From assembly GCF_016127915.1 (NCBI RefSeq), contig NZ_CP066059.1, forward strand, positions 806,001 through 870,000: 64,000 nucleotides of DNA. The letters run 5' to 3'. Both the position numbers and the translations under genes were made by a program. The stretch is from Streptococcus oralis. Lineage in GTDB: Bacteria; Bacillota; Bacilli; Lactobacillales; Streptococcaceae. This document shows, piece after piece, positions 28,192 through 39,054 of the stretch. Numbering within the stretch: the stretch's first letter is position 1; each line of letters starts with the position of its first letter. Below the pieces are notes generated by a model, which saw nothing but the letters and a program-made list of their open reading frames with translations, had not been told where the DNA came from and searched no databases.

Positions 28192-29631
28192 ATGAATAAA
28201 AGTATGATTCGTTACCTCCTCTCAAAACTTCTCTTGATTGAGGCTGTTCTTCTCCTAGTTCCTGTTAGTGTAGCGATCTATTACCAAGAATCCAGTCAAG
28301 TATTTATCGCTCTCTTTTCTACGATTGGAATTTTAGTCCTTCTCGGTGGTCTAGGCGTTTTACGGAAACCGAAAAATCAACGGATTTATGCCAAGGAAGG
28401 GGTCTTAATTGTTGCCCTCTGTTGGATTCTATGGTCTTTCTTTGGCGGCCTCCCCTTTGTATTTTCAGGACAAATCCCAAGCGTCATCGATGCCTTCTTT
28501 GAAATCAGTTCTGGATTTACAACTACAGGAGCAACTATTCTGAACGATGTTTCCGTTCTCACTCGTTCCCTCCTCTTCTGGCGAAGTTTCACCCACTTAA
28601 TCGGAGGGATGGGGGTACTCGTCTTTGCACTTGCCATTATGGACAATGCCAAGAATAGTCACTTGGAGGTGATGAAGGCTGAGGTCCCTGGACCTGTCTT
28701 TGGCAAGGTCGTATCCAAGCTAAAAAACACTGCCCAGATTCTCTATCTGCTTTATCTGGCTCTCTTCTCCCTTTTTGTGGTTATCTACTATCTAGCAGGC
28801 ATGCCTCTCTATGATAGTTTTGTCATCGCTATGGGAACAGCAGGAACTGGGGGCTTTACCGTCTATAACGACGGAATTGCCCACTACGGTAGCTCACTCA
28901 TCACCTATCTAGTTAGTATCGGCGTTCTGGTTTTTGGGGTTAACTTCAATCTCTACTACTACCTCATGCTCCGTCGGGTTAAGGCTTTCTTTGGAGATGA
29001 AGAACTACGAGCATATATCATCATTGTTCTAGTTTCTACCGGCTTGATTACGCTTAATACGCTCCACCTCTATCAAGGGGTCTCTAAAAGCGTTGAAATG
29101 GCCTTCTTCCAGGTTTCCAATATCATCACGACAACAGGTTTTGGTTACGGAGATATTACCAACTGGCCCCTCTTCTCCCAATTTATCCTCCTCTTCCTCA
29201 TGGGAATCGGTGGATCAGCAGGCTCAACTGCAGGTGGTCTTAAGGTGATCAGAGGACTTATCCTCTCTAAAATCGCAAAAAATCAGATTTTGTCCACCTT
29301 ATCTCCTCACCGTGTTTTGACTCTACACGTCAATAAAACTGTGATTGATAAGGATACCCAGCACAAGATTCTTAAATATTTTGCTATCTATATGATGATT
29401 ATTCTCTCTCTCATCTTTATCGTCAGTCTTGATAGCAATGATTTTCTAGTCGTAACCAGTGCTGTCTTCAGCTGTTTTAACAATATCGGACCTATTCTAG
29501 GTACAACCTCGAGTTTTGCCATCTTTAGTCCCATCTCTAAAATCCTCCTCTCCTTTGCAATGATCGCAGGTCGCTTAGAGATTTACCCAATTTTGCTACT
29601 CTTTATGAAACGCACCTGGTCTAAACGCTAA
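28192..29631 (+). CDS. trkH: Trk/Ktr-family potassium channel protein TrkH
   Basis: Membrane pore subunit for potassium uptake. The 479 residues have about ten hydrophobic segments and four pore-loop signatures with central glycines: SSGFTTTGAT, GTAGTGGFTV, TTTGFGYGD and NIGPILG. It depends on TrkA, encoded 3 nt upstream. A strong terminator follows. Confidence 0.94.
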   Translation: MNKSMIRYLLSKLLLIEAVLLLVPVSVAIYYQESSQVFIALFSTIGILVLLGGLGVLRKPKNQRIYAKEGVLIVALCWILWSFFGGLPFVFSGQIPSVIDAFFEISSGFTTTGATILNDVSVLTRSLLFWRSFTHLIGGMGVLVFALAIMDNAKNSHLEVMKAEVPGPVFGKVVSKLKNTAQILYLLYLALFSLFVVIYYLAGMPLYDSFVIAMGTAGTGGFTVYNDGIAHYGSSLITYLVSIGVLVFGVNFNLYYYLMLRRVKAFFGDEELRAYIIIVLVSTGLITLNTLHLYQGVSKSVEMAFFQVSNIITTTGFGYGDITNWPLFSQFILLFLMGIGGSAGSTAGGLKVIRGLILSKIAKNQILSTLSPHRVLTLHVNKTVIDKDTQHKILKYFAIYMMIILSLIFIVSLDSNDFLVVTSAVFSCFNNIGPILGTTSSFAIFSPISKILLSFAMIAGRLEIYPILLLFMKRTWSKR

Positions 29632-29642
29632 TGATAATACAA

Positions 29643-29677
29643 TTCCCCTTTTACAAGCTAGTAGAAGGGGAGTTTTT
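29643..29677 (+). terminator. trkH terminator
   Basis: TCCCCTTTTAC, a loop and GTAGAAGGGGA are followed by GTTTTTC on the plus strand. Confidence 0.88.
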
Positions 29678-29680
29678 CTA

Positions 29681-29710
29681 TTAAAAATGAGAAGACCTTT
29701 CGGTCCTCTC
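29681..29710 (-). terminator. amiF terminator
   Basis: On the minus strand GAGAGGACC, GAAA, GGTCTTCTC and ATTTTTA form a strong tetraloop hairpin ending the ami operon. Confidence 0.9.
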
Positions 29711-29719
29711 TTAGTCTGT

Positions 29720-30649
29720 TTATTTTTTAAGAGCTTCTTTGTATCGAGCAACTTCCGCTTGGTTAGCCCAAACATAGTGACCTGGACGAATTTCTACCAT
29801 AGATGGCTTGTCTGTCTCATAGTCATGTTGGTCAGGATCGTAAACTTTTAAGACCTTCTTGCGTTCCAAGATTGGATCTGGAATCGGTACAGCAGATAGA
29901 AGTGCTTGAGTGTATGGGTGGACAGGATTATTAAACAACTCCTCTGTCTCCGCCACTTCGACGATAACTCCCTTATAGATAACCGCGATACGATCTGAGA
30001 TAAAGCGAACAACCGACAAGTCATGCGCGATAAAGAGATAAGTCAAGCCCAACTCTTTTTGGAACTTCTTGAGCAAGTTCAAGACCTGCGCACGCACTGA
30101 TACGTCCAAGGCAGAGATTGGCTCATCCGCAATAACGAAATCAGGTTCCATCACAAGGGCACGGGCAATCCCGATACGCTGACGTTGACCACCAGAAAAC
30201 TCGTGTGGATAACGGGTCAAGTGTTCTTTCAAAAGTCCAACTTCATGAATCATCTTTTGAACTTTTTCTTTTCGATCTTCTTCATCTTTAAACAAATGGT
30301 AGTTGTAAAGACCTTCAGAGATGATATAGTCAACTGTTGCACGCTCATTCAAGCTAGCTGCAGGGTCCTGGAAAATCATCTGGATACGACGGATCAAGTC
30401 CGATGATTCCTTATGAGATTTTTTCCCATTGATCTTATGACCATCAAAGATGATCTCACCTTTACTAGTATTATTTAGACCAATAATGGCACGACCAATG
30501 GTTGTTTTCCCACTACCAGACTCACCTACAAGTGAGAAGGTTTCTCCCTTGTTGATAAAGAAGTTGGCGTTTTTAACCGCGACAAACTTCTTACTTCCTT
30601 CACCGAAGGAAATTTCTAAATCTTTAATTTCTACTAATTTTTCAGACAT
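29720..30649 (-). CDS. amiF: Oligopeptide ABC transporter ATPase AmiF
   Basis: One of the two ATPases driving the Ami peptide importer. 309 residues with Walker [10 protein letters not shown], signature [13 protein letters not shown], Walker [13 protein letters not shown] and H-loop IAHDLSV, plus the C-terminal oligopeptide-transporter extension. It ends the amiACDEF operon. Ami imports peptides for nutrition and, in streptococci, signalling peptides of the Rgg/Shp type. Confidence 0.95.
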   Translation of the reverse strand: MSEKLVEIKDLEISFGEGSKKFVAVKNANFFINKGETFSLVGESGSGKTTIGRAIIGLNNTSKGEIIFDGHKINGKKSHKESSDLIRRIQMIFQDPAASLNERATVDYIISEGLYNYHLFKDEEDRKEKVQKMIHEVGLLKEHLTRYPHEFSGGQRQRIGIARALVMEPDFVIADEPISALDVSVRAQVLNLLKKFQKELGLTYLFIAHDLSVVRFISDRIAVIYKGVIVEVAETEELFNNPVHPYTQALLSAVPIPDPILERKKVLKVYDPDQHDYETDKPSMVEIRPGHYVWANQAEVARYKEALKK

Positions 30650-30659
30650 TTCCTTCCTC

Positions 30660-31727
30660 CTAGTCTTCTAGATGAGCAAAGCCCATTTTATCACGAATCT
30701 TGTCATGCAAATCTGCAATGACCCCAGGTTTTTCAACTTTAGGAGCATTCTCATGAAGCAACCAAGTCTTAGCCCAGTGGGTATCAGTGACTGAAAACTT
30801 AGGTGCCTTCTCTTCAAAATCAATTTGCATCGCATAATCTGAACGAAGGGCAAAGGCATCACCTTTCAACTCAGTATAAAGAGACGGTGGTGTTCCTGGG
30901 ATAGAGTACAATTCCCCTTTATCATCAGCAAGCTGTGGCAAGCTAGACAAGAGACTCCAAGTATATGGATGACGTGGATCATAGAAGACTTCCTCAACAG
31001 TACCGTATTCTACAATTTCACCAGCATACATAACCGCTACCTTATCGGCGATACTTGCTACCACACCAAGGTCATGGGTGATAAAGATAATAGTAAAGTG
31101 GTACTCATTTTGCAAGGTTTTAAGCAAATCAATGATTTGCGCTTGAATGGTTACGTCAAGGGCCGTTGTTGGCTCGTCACAGATCAAGATATCTGGACGA
31201 CAGGCAAGGGCAATCGCAATAACGATACGTTGGCGCATCCCTCCAGAATATTGGAAAGGATACTCTTCAAAACGTTTTTCAGCATCTGGGATTCCGACCT
31301 TGTTCATATAGTCGATTGCCATCTCTTTGGCTTCCTTAGCTGTTTTCCCTTGGTGTTTAACGATAACTTCAGTGATTTGGCTACCGATTGTATTGATTGG
31401 GTCCAAACTTGTCATGGGGTCTTGGAAGATGGTCGCAATTTTAGCACCACGAATCTTCTCCCATTCCTTGTTAGAAGTAAGGGCGGTCAAGTCTTGTCCA
31501 CGATAGTCGATGCTTCCTTGGGCAATACGTCCATTGTCTTCTAACATTCCTGTAAAGGTTTTTGTCAAAACAGATTTACCAGAACCAGACTCACCTACCA
31601 AGGCAAGAACTTCTCCTTCAATCAGGTCCAGAGAAACTCCTCGGATAGCCGTCAGAACTTTGTCACGAACGTCAAATTCCACGACAATATCACGAGCAGT
31701 CAAAATTACATTACTTTCTTTTGTCAT
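30660..31727 (-). CDS. amiE: Oligopeptide ABC transporter ATPase AmiE
   Basis: Second ATPase of the Ami importer, 355 residues. Walker [10 protein letters not shown], signature [13 protein letters not shown], Walker [14 protein letters not shown]-loop FITHDLG, and a long C-terminal extension as in OppD/AmiE. The amiF start lies 10 nt downstream. Confidence 0.95.
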   Translation of the reverse strand: MTKESNVILTARDIVVEFDVRDKVLTAIRGVSLDLIEGEVLALVGESGSGKSVLTKTFTGMLEDNGRIAQGSIDYRGQDLTALTSNKEWEKIRGAKIATIFQDPMTSLDPINTIGSQITEVIVKHQGKTAKEAKEMAIDYMNKVGIPDAEKRFEEYPFQYSGGMRQRIVIAIALACRPDILICDEPTTALDVTIQAQIIDLLKTLQNEYHFTIIFITHDLGVVASIADKVAVMYAGEIVEYGTVEEVFYDPRHPYTWSLLSSLPQLADDKGELYSIPGTPPSLYTELKGDAFALRSDYAMQIDFEEKAPKFSVTDTHWAKTWLLHENAPKVEKPGVIADLHDKIRDKMGFAHLED

Positions 31728-31735
31728 GTCTACTC

Positions 31736-32662
31736 CTATCTATGTGTACGTGGATCACTAGCATCCGCTAGGTTTTGACCAACAACGAAAAGAGATAGGG
31801 ATACCAAGATCAAGGTTGTCAATGGAATCCAGAACAAGTAAGCGTTGGTCGTAACGTTTTGTGAGTAATCTGAGATCAAACGTCCCAAACTTGGCACTGT
31901 TACAGGCAATCCCAATCCAAAGAAGGAAAGGAAGGCTTCATAAGAGATGAAGCTTGGCAACATCAAGGTCATTGTAGAAACAATAACAGATACCAATTGC
32001 GGCATGATGTTTTTAACAATGATTTTAAAGGTTGGTGTTCCAAGTGTTTGAGAAGCAAGGTTGTATTCCAAGTCACGGTAACGCATGATTTGGATACGAA
32101 TCATATAAGCAATCCCAATCCAAGTTGTCACACTCATGGCAAAAATCAGATTCCAGAAACCAGCACCGATTGAGTAAGTCAAGACAATGACAATCAAGAG
32201 AGATGGAATGTTTGAAATAATGTTATAAACTTCCATCATGACGCGGTCAACGGATTTTGAAATCCCCCAAATTCCACCAACAATAACCCCGATCACAAGG
32301 TTGATAAAAGTGGCAATTACAGAGATAAGAATTGAATTACGCGCACCAAACCAAACCCCATCAAACAAGGATTTACCATTGCTATCTGTACCAAACCAAT
32401 GTTCAGCATTGGGTTTGATAAAACGAGCAGAGAAGTCATTAACCTTACTTACATCGTTGAAGTCAAAATCTGAGAACATTGGGTAAATAAAGCTCATCAA
32501 GATAATGGCAACCAAAATTCCTAACATAAAGACGGTTGATTTTTTCTTTAGAAATTGTCTAAATACAGAACCCCAGTATGAATAGGCAGGAGCATCAATT
32601 GTTTCAGAGGCAAAATCGTCACGTTTTACGAACTGAAATTTTTCTTTATCGATTGTTGACAT
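31736..32662 (-). CDS. amiD: Oligopeptide permease protein AmiD
   Basis: Membrane subunit of the OppC type, 308 residues. A soluble N-terminus is followed by about six transmembrane helices, with the permease EAA-type loop [20 protein letters not shown] facing the ATPases. It overlaps the amiC stop by one base. Confidence 0.95.
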   Translation of the reverse strand: MSTIDKEKFQFVKRDDFASETIDAPAYSYWGSVFRQFLKKKSTVFMLGILVAIILMSFIYPMFSDFDFNDVSKVNDFSARFIKPNAEHWFGTDSNGKSLFDGVWFGARNSILISVIATFINLVIGVIVGGIWGISKSVDRVMMEVYNIISNIPSLLIVIVLTYSIGAGFWNLIFAMSVTTWIGIAYMIRIQIMRYRDLEYNLASQTLGTPTFKIIVKNIMPQLVSVIVSTMTLMLPSFISYEAFLSFFGLGLPVTVPSLGRLISDYSQNVTTNAYLFWIPLTTLILVSLSLFVVGQNLADASDPRTHR

Positions 32663-34158
32663 TATTTGCCTCCTTTCTCTGTCAATTTAATACGTGGGTC
32701 AAGCATGGTCATCCAGATATCTCCTACAAAGAGTGAGAAGATAGAAATACATGTAAAGATAAAGACGAGACCAACTACCATTGAGTTGTTTGATGCCTTA
32801 ACAGAGTCAATCAACATTTTACCCATACCTGGGAAAGCAAAGACCGTTTCTGTCAATGTTGCACCACCAATAACTCCGATTACGGCACCAGGAATACCTG
32901 AAACCAAAGGAACCATGGCATTTTTGAAGATGTGTTTATTTGAAATTTCTTTTTCAGACAAACCTTTGGCACGAGCAAAACGAACAAAGTCCTGGGATTG
33001 CAAGTCGATCATGTAACGACGAATCCAGATAGCTGTACTTGGCGCACCCAACAAACCTAGAATAACTGCTGGCAAGACATAAGAACGCCAATCTCCTGCA
33101 CCCAAGATAGGGAATGAGTCAGGCAGACCAATTGATGAGCCAATCAAACGCACGATGTAAACCAAGGCAATCGTTGGAAGAGCAAGCAAGAAGGTTAGAG
33201 CACCTGTCGAGAAGCTATCAATCCAAGTATTCTTGTGGCGAGCCATAGCAGATCCAAGAGGAATAGCAATCGCATACGAAATAATCAAACCAATCAAACC
33301 AGCAACCGCTGAGCTTGCAATCATTGATGGATATTGATAATTGCTTTCTGTAGCTGTATATGGATCGTCCTTACCATAGTTGGCTACTTCACGCGCATCT
33401 GCTTGACTTGGAGATTTGTAAGTACGAGAGTAAATATCTACAGATGAAGTCTTTTTACCTGTAGGGAATTGAACTTCTGATGTCTTAGTTTGTCCCTGAC
33501 CTTGTGTGATAACCTGAAGCACTGGTGTATTTGCATAAGTTGGGTAAGAATCTCCCAAGTTAATGTTCACAAAGTTTTGGTGTACAAATGGGAATTGATT
33601 GTTGAAATACAAAAGGTATTTATGTTTTGTACCTGAACCAACCAATGACCAACCGATAGCAGGGTCATTTTCAAAACGAAGATAACGTTGCAAGTTTGGA
33701 TTTTCAGGGTCTTGAATCTTGTTTGGATGATCAATATCAATCAAGTTCGCATAGAATTTGAAAACACGTTCAAAAATCGGAATTTCACGCGTTGCATAGA
33801 ATTGACCACTTTCTGAGAACACACCGAGCGTCCAACCATTTCCTAGTTGGTTGATGTATTTTTCGTAGATTGCCTTATTGGTATCATTGGCATCCACTGT
33901 TACAGATGAGTCCATTGTGCTCGCTCTTTCTTGCAACTCCTTGGTATCGTAGTACTCGATATAGCCCATCCGTTCATAAACGGTATTTTCATAATTATCC
34001 CGCTTGTCCGGCGTCGTTGCAATCTTGTTATAGTTGGTATCCTGCTTGAAAATCAATTTTCGAGGAACCATCGTATAGATAATTGTGTAGGTCAAAGTTG
34101 TCACCAAGAAAATAGACAACAATGAACGCAATACACGCATAAAAATATATTTCTTCAT
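32662..34158 (-). CDS. amiC: Oligopeptide permease protein AmiC
   Basis: Membrane subunit of the OppB type. At 498 residues it is much longer than enterobacterial OppB (about 306) because of a large extracellular insertion (about 40-270) after the first helix, a normal feature of streptococcal AmiC. The C-terminal half has five or six helices and the coupling loop [20 protein letters not shown]. Confidence 0.95.
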   Translation of the reverse strand: MKKYIFMRVLRSLLSIFLVTTLTYTIIYTMVPRKLIFKQDTNYNKIATTPDKRDNYENTVYERMGYIEYYDTKELQERASTMDSSVTVDANDTNKAIYEKYINQLGNGWTLGVFSESGQFYATREIPIFERVFKFYANLIDIDHPNKIQDPENPNLQRYLRFENDPAIGWSLVGSGTKHKYLLYFNNQFPFVHQNFVNINLGDSYPTYANTPVLQVITQGQGQTKTSEVQFPTGKKTSSVDIYSRTYKSPSQADAREVANYGKDDPYTATESNYQYPSMIASSAVAGLIGLIISYAIAIPLGSAMARHKNTWIDSFSTGALTFLLALPTIALVYIVRLIGSSIGLPDSFPILGAGDWRSYVLPAVILGLLGAPSTAIWIRRYMIDLQSQDFVRFARAKGLSEKEISNKHIFKNAMVPLVSGIPGAVIGVIGGATLTETVFAFPGMGKMLIDSVKASNNSMVVGLVFIFTCISIFSLFVGDIWMTMLDPRIKLTEKGGK

Positions 34159-34179
34159 ATCGTTTCCTTTTAAAATCCC

Positions 34180-34215
34180 AAAAGAACCTTCTCCTCATGG
34201 AGAGAAAGTTCTCTT
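34180..34215 (-). terminator. Attenuating hairpin between amiA and amiC
   Basis: On the minus strand AAGAGAACTTTCTC, a loop and GGAGAAGGTTCTTTT form a stem of about 14 bp ending in TTTT. Partial termination or 3'-end protection here would give more binding protein than permease, a common arrangement for ABC importers. Confidence 0.75.
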
Positions 34216-34224
34216 GAGAGTTAT

Positions 34225-36204
34225 TTATTTAACGTGATTAGCCAATTCTTTTTGAACTTTTTCGTTTGATTCTTTTTTCTCTTTGAGCCATTTTTCACGA
34301 GCTTGTTCATAGTCAGCTTTTGTTACAACCTTGTCTTGTAACTGAATATACTTGAAGTATACGTCTGAGCCCTTATCTCCAGATTGGCTGTATGATGCTG
34401 TGAATGGTACAACACGAGAAATGATTGGTGCAGCACCACTTGATGACATAGCTGGCAAGATGAGGGAGCTGTCTGTCAACCAAGCTTGAGCAGCCGCATA
34501 TTTTTCATAACGAACATTCAAGTCGTTGGTTTCTTTTGCAGCTTCATCAACTAACTTATCGTATTCTTTCAAACCAACTTGAGCCGCTGCAGCATTATCT
34601 GCACCTTCATAACCCATGTATGTTTTTGTTTGTTCAGCATTCGTTGTTTTCAAGATATCAAGGTAAGTTGATGGATCTTCATAGTCTGGGTTCCATCCAA
34701 CTGCTCCTGAAAGGTCCCAATCTTCTGCTGCTGCGCTAGCTGCGTAGTAAGTGATATTGTTCAACTCATCTTTAGAAATTTGTTGGATATCAATAACTAC
34801 ATTATCTTCACCAAGTACTGTTTCAACGGATTGTTTGAAGGATTGGATACGTGCGATATAGTTCTTAGCAGTTTGGTCTACTGGGATATCCAAGTGAATA
34901 GGGAATTTCACACCTTCTGCTTCCAATGCAGTTTTAGCTTTCGCAAATTCGGCTTTGGCTTTATCGGCGTTGAAGAGTCCATCTTGACCATCCGCAAAGT
35001 TTACATTCTTCCACTCATCACCGTAAGCTGCCATCTTTTCAGTTACCAAGTCACCGAAAGTTTTTTCACCTGCAGAGACAAAGTCTGGTTTCACAAAGAG
35101 GTTACGAACTGCAAGAGGAGCACCTTCTTTACCATTAATTTGTGCTGAGTAAGAAGTACGGTCAAAGGCAAAGTTCAAAGCCTGACGGAAGTCCTTGTTA
35201 AGAAGGGCTTTCTTAGTAGAAGTCTTCTCTTCATTAGTTGTCTTAGAAGTGTATTTGTAACCTTGACGGTCAATATTCACACCCAAACCACCAATACCAG
35301 GCCCTGATGGAGTGTAGTAGATATTGTCTTTGTATGTTTCTTCTACCTTAGAGTAGTTTGAACTTGTGGGGAAGAGGCGGGCATAACTATAAGCCCCACT
35401 TGTAAAGTTACGTTCAATTGATTCTTGGTCTGACCCATCATAGAAAGCAAGGGTTACTTTATCAATGTGAACATTATCTTTGTCCCAGTAGTTTTCATTC
35501 TTAGCGAACTCAATAGAAGACTTAGCAGTCAAACCTTTCAGTAAGAACGGACCATTGTAAAGCAATGATGTAGGGTCAGTTGCTTTGGCAAAGTCAGCCC
35601 CTTTTGATTTTTCAAAATCTTCGTTCAATGGCCAAAAGATTGCGTAGGCCATCTTAGAGTTCCAGTATGGTTCTGGCTGGTTCAAAGTATACTCAAGAGT
35701 ATAATCATCAACTGCCTTTACACCTACTGAAGAAAAATCTTTATTGTTTCCAGCTGTATAGTCAGCTAGACCTTTTACTGAATCTTCTGCTAGATAAAGT
35801 GCTTCAGACTTGTTATCAGCCGCGTGTTTCAAGCCATTTACAAAGTCTTTGGCTTTTACTTCAGCATACTCTTCGCCATCTGATGTCATCCATTTAACAC
35901 CTTTACGAATCTTGTAGGTATAAGTCAAACCATCTTTTGAAACGGACCAGTCTTCTGCAACTGCAGGAACTAGGTTCCCATACTTGTCGTTTGTGAAAAG
36001 ACCGTCGATACCATTTGAAGTGGCAACCTTAGTACTTTGTTTCCCTGAAATGAGGTAATCCAACGTTTCTGGGTCAGCTGAATAAACATAGCCATAATTT
36101 TTTGGTGCTGTTGAATCAGATGATTTTGAAGAACCGCAAGCAGCTAGTACTCCTGCTGCTAATAAAGCAACTCCTGCTGCAACAAATACTCTACTTTTTT
36201 TCAT
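34225..36204 (-). CDS. amiA: Oligopeptide-binding lipoprotein AmiA
   Basis: Substrate-binding lipoprotein of the Ami importer, 659 residues. The signal peptide ends in lipobox VLAACG. Family-5 features include LVPAVAEDWSVS, YTYKIRKGVKWMTSDGEEY and WNPDYEDPSTYLDIL. It is paralogous to the two ali-like genes at 5-9 kb. It heads the operon with AGAGGAG upstream of the start. Confidence 0.94.
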   Translation of the reverse strand: MKKSRVFVAAGVALLAAGVLAACGSSKSSDSTAPKNYGYVYSADPETLDYLISGKQSTKVATSNGIDGLFTNDKYGNLVPAVAEDWSVSKDGLTYTYKIRKGVKWMTSDGEEYAEVKAKDFVNGLKHAADNKSEALYLAEDSVKGLADYTAGNNKDFSSVGVKAVDDYTLEYTLNQPEPYWNSKMAYAIFWPLNEDFEKSKGADFAKATDPTSLLYNGPFLLKGLTAKSSIEFAKNENYWDKDNVHIDKVTLAFYDGSDQESIERNFTSGAYSYARLFPTSSNYSKVEETYKDNIYYTPSGPGIGGLGVNIDRQGYKYTSKTTNEEKTSTKKALLNKDFRQALNFAFDRTSYSAQINGKEGAPLAVRNLFVKPDFVSAGEKTFGDLVTEKMAAYGDEWKNVNFADGQDGLFNADKAKAEFAKAKTALEAEGVKFPIHLDIPVDQTAKNYIARIQSFKQSVETVLGEDNVVIDIQQISKDELNNITYYAASAAAEDWDLSGAVGWNPDYEDPSTYLDILKTTNAEQTKTYMGYEGADNAAAAQVGLKEYDKLVDEAAKETNDLNVRYEKYAAAQAWLTDSSLILPAMSSSGAAPIISRVVPFTASYSQSGDKGSDVYFKYIQLQDKVVTKADYEQAREKWLKEKKESNEKVQKELANHVK

Positions 36205-36242
36205 GTTTTTAACTCCTCTTGAAAAATTTAGGCTTATTGGAA

Positions 36243-36271
36243 ATTATAACATATATCTTTTAAAAAGTAAA
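36243..36271 (-). promoter_or_regulatory. ami operon promoter
   Basis: On the minus strand TTTACT (36271-36266), a 17-nt spacer and TATAAT (36248-36243). From here to the tRNA promoter at 36462 I see no gene. Confidence 0.8.
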
Positions 36272-36461
36272 CGAATTTTCAGAATATTTAGGCGCATTTC
36301 CTCAAAAAACTTCTATTTGTCAAAATTTCTGCATTCTTTATTTGCATCTGCAAGAAATACTTTCTAGTCCGACCCTCTTTAGAACGGGATTTTTACAAGC
36401 TTTTTCTCACTTCTTCGATCATCATCTGTTTTCCTAAATTGGATTTTAGAATAAGAAACTA

Positions 36462-36490
36462 TTGACGGGAAATGATTTTCAAGGTATAAT
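36462..36490 (+). promoter_or_regulatory. tRNA-Cys promoter
   Basis: TTGACG (36462-36467), a 17-nt spacer and TATAAT (36485-36490), 12 nt before the tRNA. Confidence 0.9.
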
Positions 36491-36502
36491 AATAAACGTT
36501 GA

Positions 36503-36573
36503 GGCGGTATAGCCAAGTGGTAAGGCACGGCTCTGCAAAAGCTTGATCGTCGGTTCAAATCCGTCTACCGCCT
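36503..36573 (+). tRNA. tRNA-Cys (GCA)
   Basis: A 71-nt tRNA with acceptor GGCGGTA/TACCGCC and discriminator T, D-loop AGCCAAGTGGTAAGGC, anticodon GCA at 36535-36537 in loop CTGCAAA, and T-loop GGTTCAAATCC. The CCA end is not encoded. Solitary, with its own promoter and terminator. Confidence 0.97.
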
Positions 36574-36607
36574 TTCAATACCTGAATGAACAGGAATTAA
36601 CCAAATG

Positions 36608-36634
36608 AAAAGCCCAAAAAATCGGGCTTTTTTA
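36608..36634 (+). terminator. tRNA-Cys terminator
   Basis: AAAAGCCC, loop AAAAAATC, GGGCTTTT and a T-run on the plus strand, 35 nt after the tRNA. Confidence 0.88.
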
Positions 36635-36720
36635 TTTTTTCTTCAGATAAATACGGGTAACTTAGAAAAACTTTTGGGGCGAATTTGGGGAAATATAAAG
36701 CAGTGACTCAAGTCACTGCT

Positions 36721-38052
36721 TTATTCTGTTTCTTCTTCAGGTTCTAGTTCTGTGATTTGAACTTTTACCTTGGTAACACGTCCATTTTTCACCTTATCAT
36801 TGGTCAGGACGATTTGCTTGTTTTGACTGATCAGTTCATAACTGATTTTTTCAGTTGTTGGAATCGTACCAACACCCGTCAAATAGTAACCAGCGATGGT
36901 ATCCACATCATCGCTTTCTAGTTCGACACCAAAGTAGTCATTGAAGTCGTTAAGATTCATGGTTCCCTGTGCAATATAGGTGTCCTCACCGATTTGATGG
37001 ACTTCGATTTCTGCCCTATCTGTCTCATCATCGATCTCACCGACAATTTCTTCTAAGAGGTCTTCCAGAGTTACCAAACCAGCCATACCACCGTATTCGT
37101 CTAGTAAGATGGCCATTTGTCTTTGGGTATTTCGCAATTCTTTTAGCAAGTCATCCACAAAAATAGTTTCAGGAACAAAGAGTGGATCTTGTAAGATCTT
37201 CTTCCAGACAATGTTTTCAAAGCCATCTGCATAGGCAGCGTTTAGCAAACGCTTGGTATGAATCAAACCAATCACATTGTCCTTATCGCCATCGTAAACA
37301 GGGATACGTGAGAAATTTTGCTTTAGAATACTTTGGATAATCGTTTGACTGTCATCCTGAATATCTACCATAAAGGCATCTGTACGAGGCACCATTAGCT
37401 CACGAGCCATCAGTTCATCTAGAGAAAAGATTCCCTGTAACATTTCAATCTCATCTGCATCCAGTGTTTCTTCACTATTGGTGAGCATGTACTCTATTTC
37501 ATCACGTGTCATCTTTTCGTCAGCATCATCAAAGGTCATTGGCGTCACACGGCTCAATAGATTAGTTGAAGCTGACAGAAGCCAAACAAAGGGGCTGACA
37601 ATTTTCCCCAAGCCAATAATGACTGGTGCTGTTCGGATAGCCAAGGTATCTTTCAGATTTAGAGCAATTCTCTTGGGATAGAGTTCCCCAAAAACAATAG
37701 AAATATAGGTCAAAAACGCTAAAGATAGAAAACTTGCAATAGCGTAAGCTGTTTCACTATTTCCCATCCAAGATGCGATTTCGCGTCCCAGCGTTTCTGC
37801 TAAACTGGCCCCTGACAAGATGGTAATTAACGTAATACCAACTTGAATCGTTGATAAAAAGTGGTTAGGATTTTCAAGTACCTTTAACAAACGAATGTAA
37901 CGCTTGTCTCCCTCTTCTGCCTTTTGCTCTACTCGGGAGCGGTTTAGTGACACCATCGCCATTTCAGTGGCTGAGAAAAAAGCATTTAACAAGGTCAAGA
38001 TAAATAACAATACAAACTGTAGCAACAAATTCTGACTGCTCGGGTCTTCCAT
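36721..38052 (-). CDS. Hemolysin-family protein with CNNM and CBS domains (CorC/HlyC-like)
   Basis: A 443-residue membrane protein of the YhdP/YrkA class. Layout: DUF21/CNNM transmembrane domain (about 10-190), a tandem CBS pair (about 210-335, with VPRTDAFMVDIQDD and LLDEYGGMAGLVTLEDLLEEIVGEI), and a C-terminal CorC/HlyC domain (about 345-430). Relatives are implicated in magnesium or cobalt efflux; the old name hemolysin is historical. It is monocistronic. Confidence 0.9.
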   Translation of the reverse strand: MEDPSSQNLLLQFVLLFILTLLNAFFSATEMAMVSLNRSRVEQKAEEGDKRYIRLLKVLENPNHFLSTIQVGITLITILSGASLAETLGREIASWMGNSETAYAIASFLSLAFLTYISIVFGELYPKRIALNLKDTLAIRTAPVIIGLGKIVSPFVWLLSASTNLLSRVTPMTFDDADEKMTRDEIEYMLTNSEETLDADEIEMLQGIFSLDELMARELMVPRTDAFMVDIQDDSQTIIQSILKQNFSRIPVYDGDKDNVIGLIHTKRLLNAAYADGFENIVWKKILQDPLFVPETIFVDDLLKELRNTQRQMAILLDEYGGMAGLVTLEDLLEEIVGEIDDETDRAEIEVHQIGEDTYIAQGTMNLNDFNDYFGVELESDDVDTIAGYYLTGVGTIPTTEKISYELISQNKQIVLTNDKVKNGRVTKVKVQITELEPEEETE

Positions 38053-38134
38053 AGTCCTTCTCCTAAAATAGTATCTTGTGTTCCATTATATCATAAAATC
38101 CCTCAGGAATCACATTATTTTTCATTTAAACAAC

Positions 38135-38175
38135 AACTCCCCTGCCTCTAGAAGACAAAGGAGCTATTTTTATAG
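38135..38175 (-). terminator. Probable endA terminator
   Basis: On the minus strand AGCTCCTTTG, a loop of about 12 nt and CAGGGGAGTT can pair with G-T wobbles, followed by GTTGTTT. Weaker than other terminators in the window. Confidence 0.5.
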
Positions 38176-38187
38176 TATCTATTGTTT

Positions 38188-39012
38188 CTAATCTGTCACC
38201 GTTACTTGACCTGTTTGGTAATCAAGCTGGATTCCCTTTTGAACATTGGGGATTAGGACATTGAATTCCAATTCGCCATCTGAAGACTTGGCTTCGATTT
38301 GTGAAGCGGATGGAACTAAATCCTCATTTGTCGCATAGTGGAGTGTCACCCGATAACGGACCCTCTTATTTTGGTCCAAGGCTTTTCTGACTAGACTCTC
38401 ATAGTAGTTCTGACCTGTCGAATCCTCAGCCTGTGCTTGGTTTGCCCAAGCTGTCTGAACTGCAATGTTCTTGGGATTGCTAGTAGAAGCATCAAAACCA
38501 TCCAAACCACCTATCAAGGCATAGCCCAGCAGATGTCCTCTATCAACTGCATGTGTATAGGCTCCCTTTAGATTCTTGACCTGATGCCATCCTGGTGGCG
38601 TCCAAGAGGTTGAGCCATTTCCAGTCTCTTCACGATTCTTATACTGCCGAGTCGCTTTGGATAAGATGGCATTGGCAACAGTCGGGACTGTTTCTTTTCC
38701 AACTGTCTTTGTTTTATTATCCGCATAGGGTTTGCTAGAAACCTTGGCATCTAGATTGGTTTTATTGCCATTGACAATGAAGGCCCCTGCTCCATTCCAC
38801 TCGAGATTTCCCTTGATTTGGTTTTTGATTGACTCAGTTAAGACACTTTCTGCCAGCTCCTGACTGGGAGCTTCTGAATCTTGTTTTTTCTGACTAACCT
38901 TGGTTCTAGGGGTGTTTGGCGCTGTCTGCATCTGCTTGATGTAATAGCTTCCAGCAGCCAAGAGTAAGAATATGAGTAGCCCTATCAGAGCCTGTCTTGT
39001 TTTTTTGTCCAT
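38188..39012 (-). CDS. endA: DNA-entry nuclease EndA
   Basis: Membrane-anchored surface nuclease that degrades one strand of incoming DNA during transformation and can digest neutrophil extracellular traps. The 274 residues have an N-terminal signal anchor (about 8-25) and a DNA/RNA non-specific nuclease domain with the catalytic DRGH motif in [12 protein letters not shown] and the metal-binding asparagine region [13 protein letters not shown]. Length matches pneumococcal EndA. It follows murA-epuA, as in pneumococcus. Confidence 0.95.
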   Translation of the reverse strand: MDKKTRQALIGLLIFLLLAAGSYYIKQMQTAPNTPRTKVSQKKQDSEAPSQELAESVLTESIKNQIKGNLEWNGAGAFIVNGNKTNLDAKVSSKPYADNKTKTVGKETVPTVANAILSKATRQYKNREETGNGSTSWTPPGWHQVKNLKGAYTHAVDRGHLLGYALIGGLDGFDASTSNPKNIAVQTAWANQAQAEDSTGQNYYESLVRKALDQNKRVRYRVTLHYATNEDLVPSASQIEAKSSDGELEFNVLIPNVQKGIQLDYQTGQVTVTD

Positions 39013-39030
39013 TTTTCTCCTTATTTCTTT

Positions 39031-39054
39031 AGAAAAAGACTGGTCTCCCAGTCT
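39031..39054 (-). terminator. Hairpin overlapping the epuA stop, upstream of endA
   Basis: On the minus strand AGACTGG, GAGA, CCAGTCT and TTTTTC form a perfect intrinsic terminator. It includes bases of the epuA stop and lies 19 nt before the endA start, so it should reduce endA expression from the murA promoter unless translation or antitermination interferes. Confidence 0.85.

Noticed and set aside
30969..31544. 191-residue plus-strand reading frame
   Set aside because: Shadow antisense to amiE.
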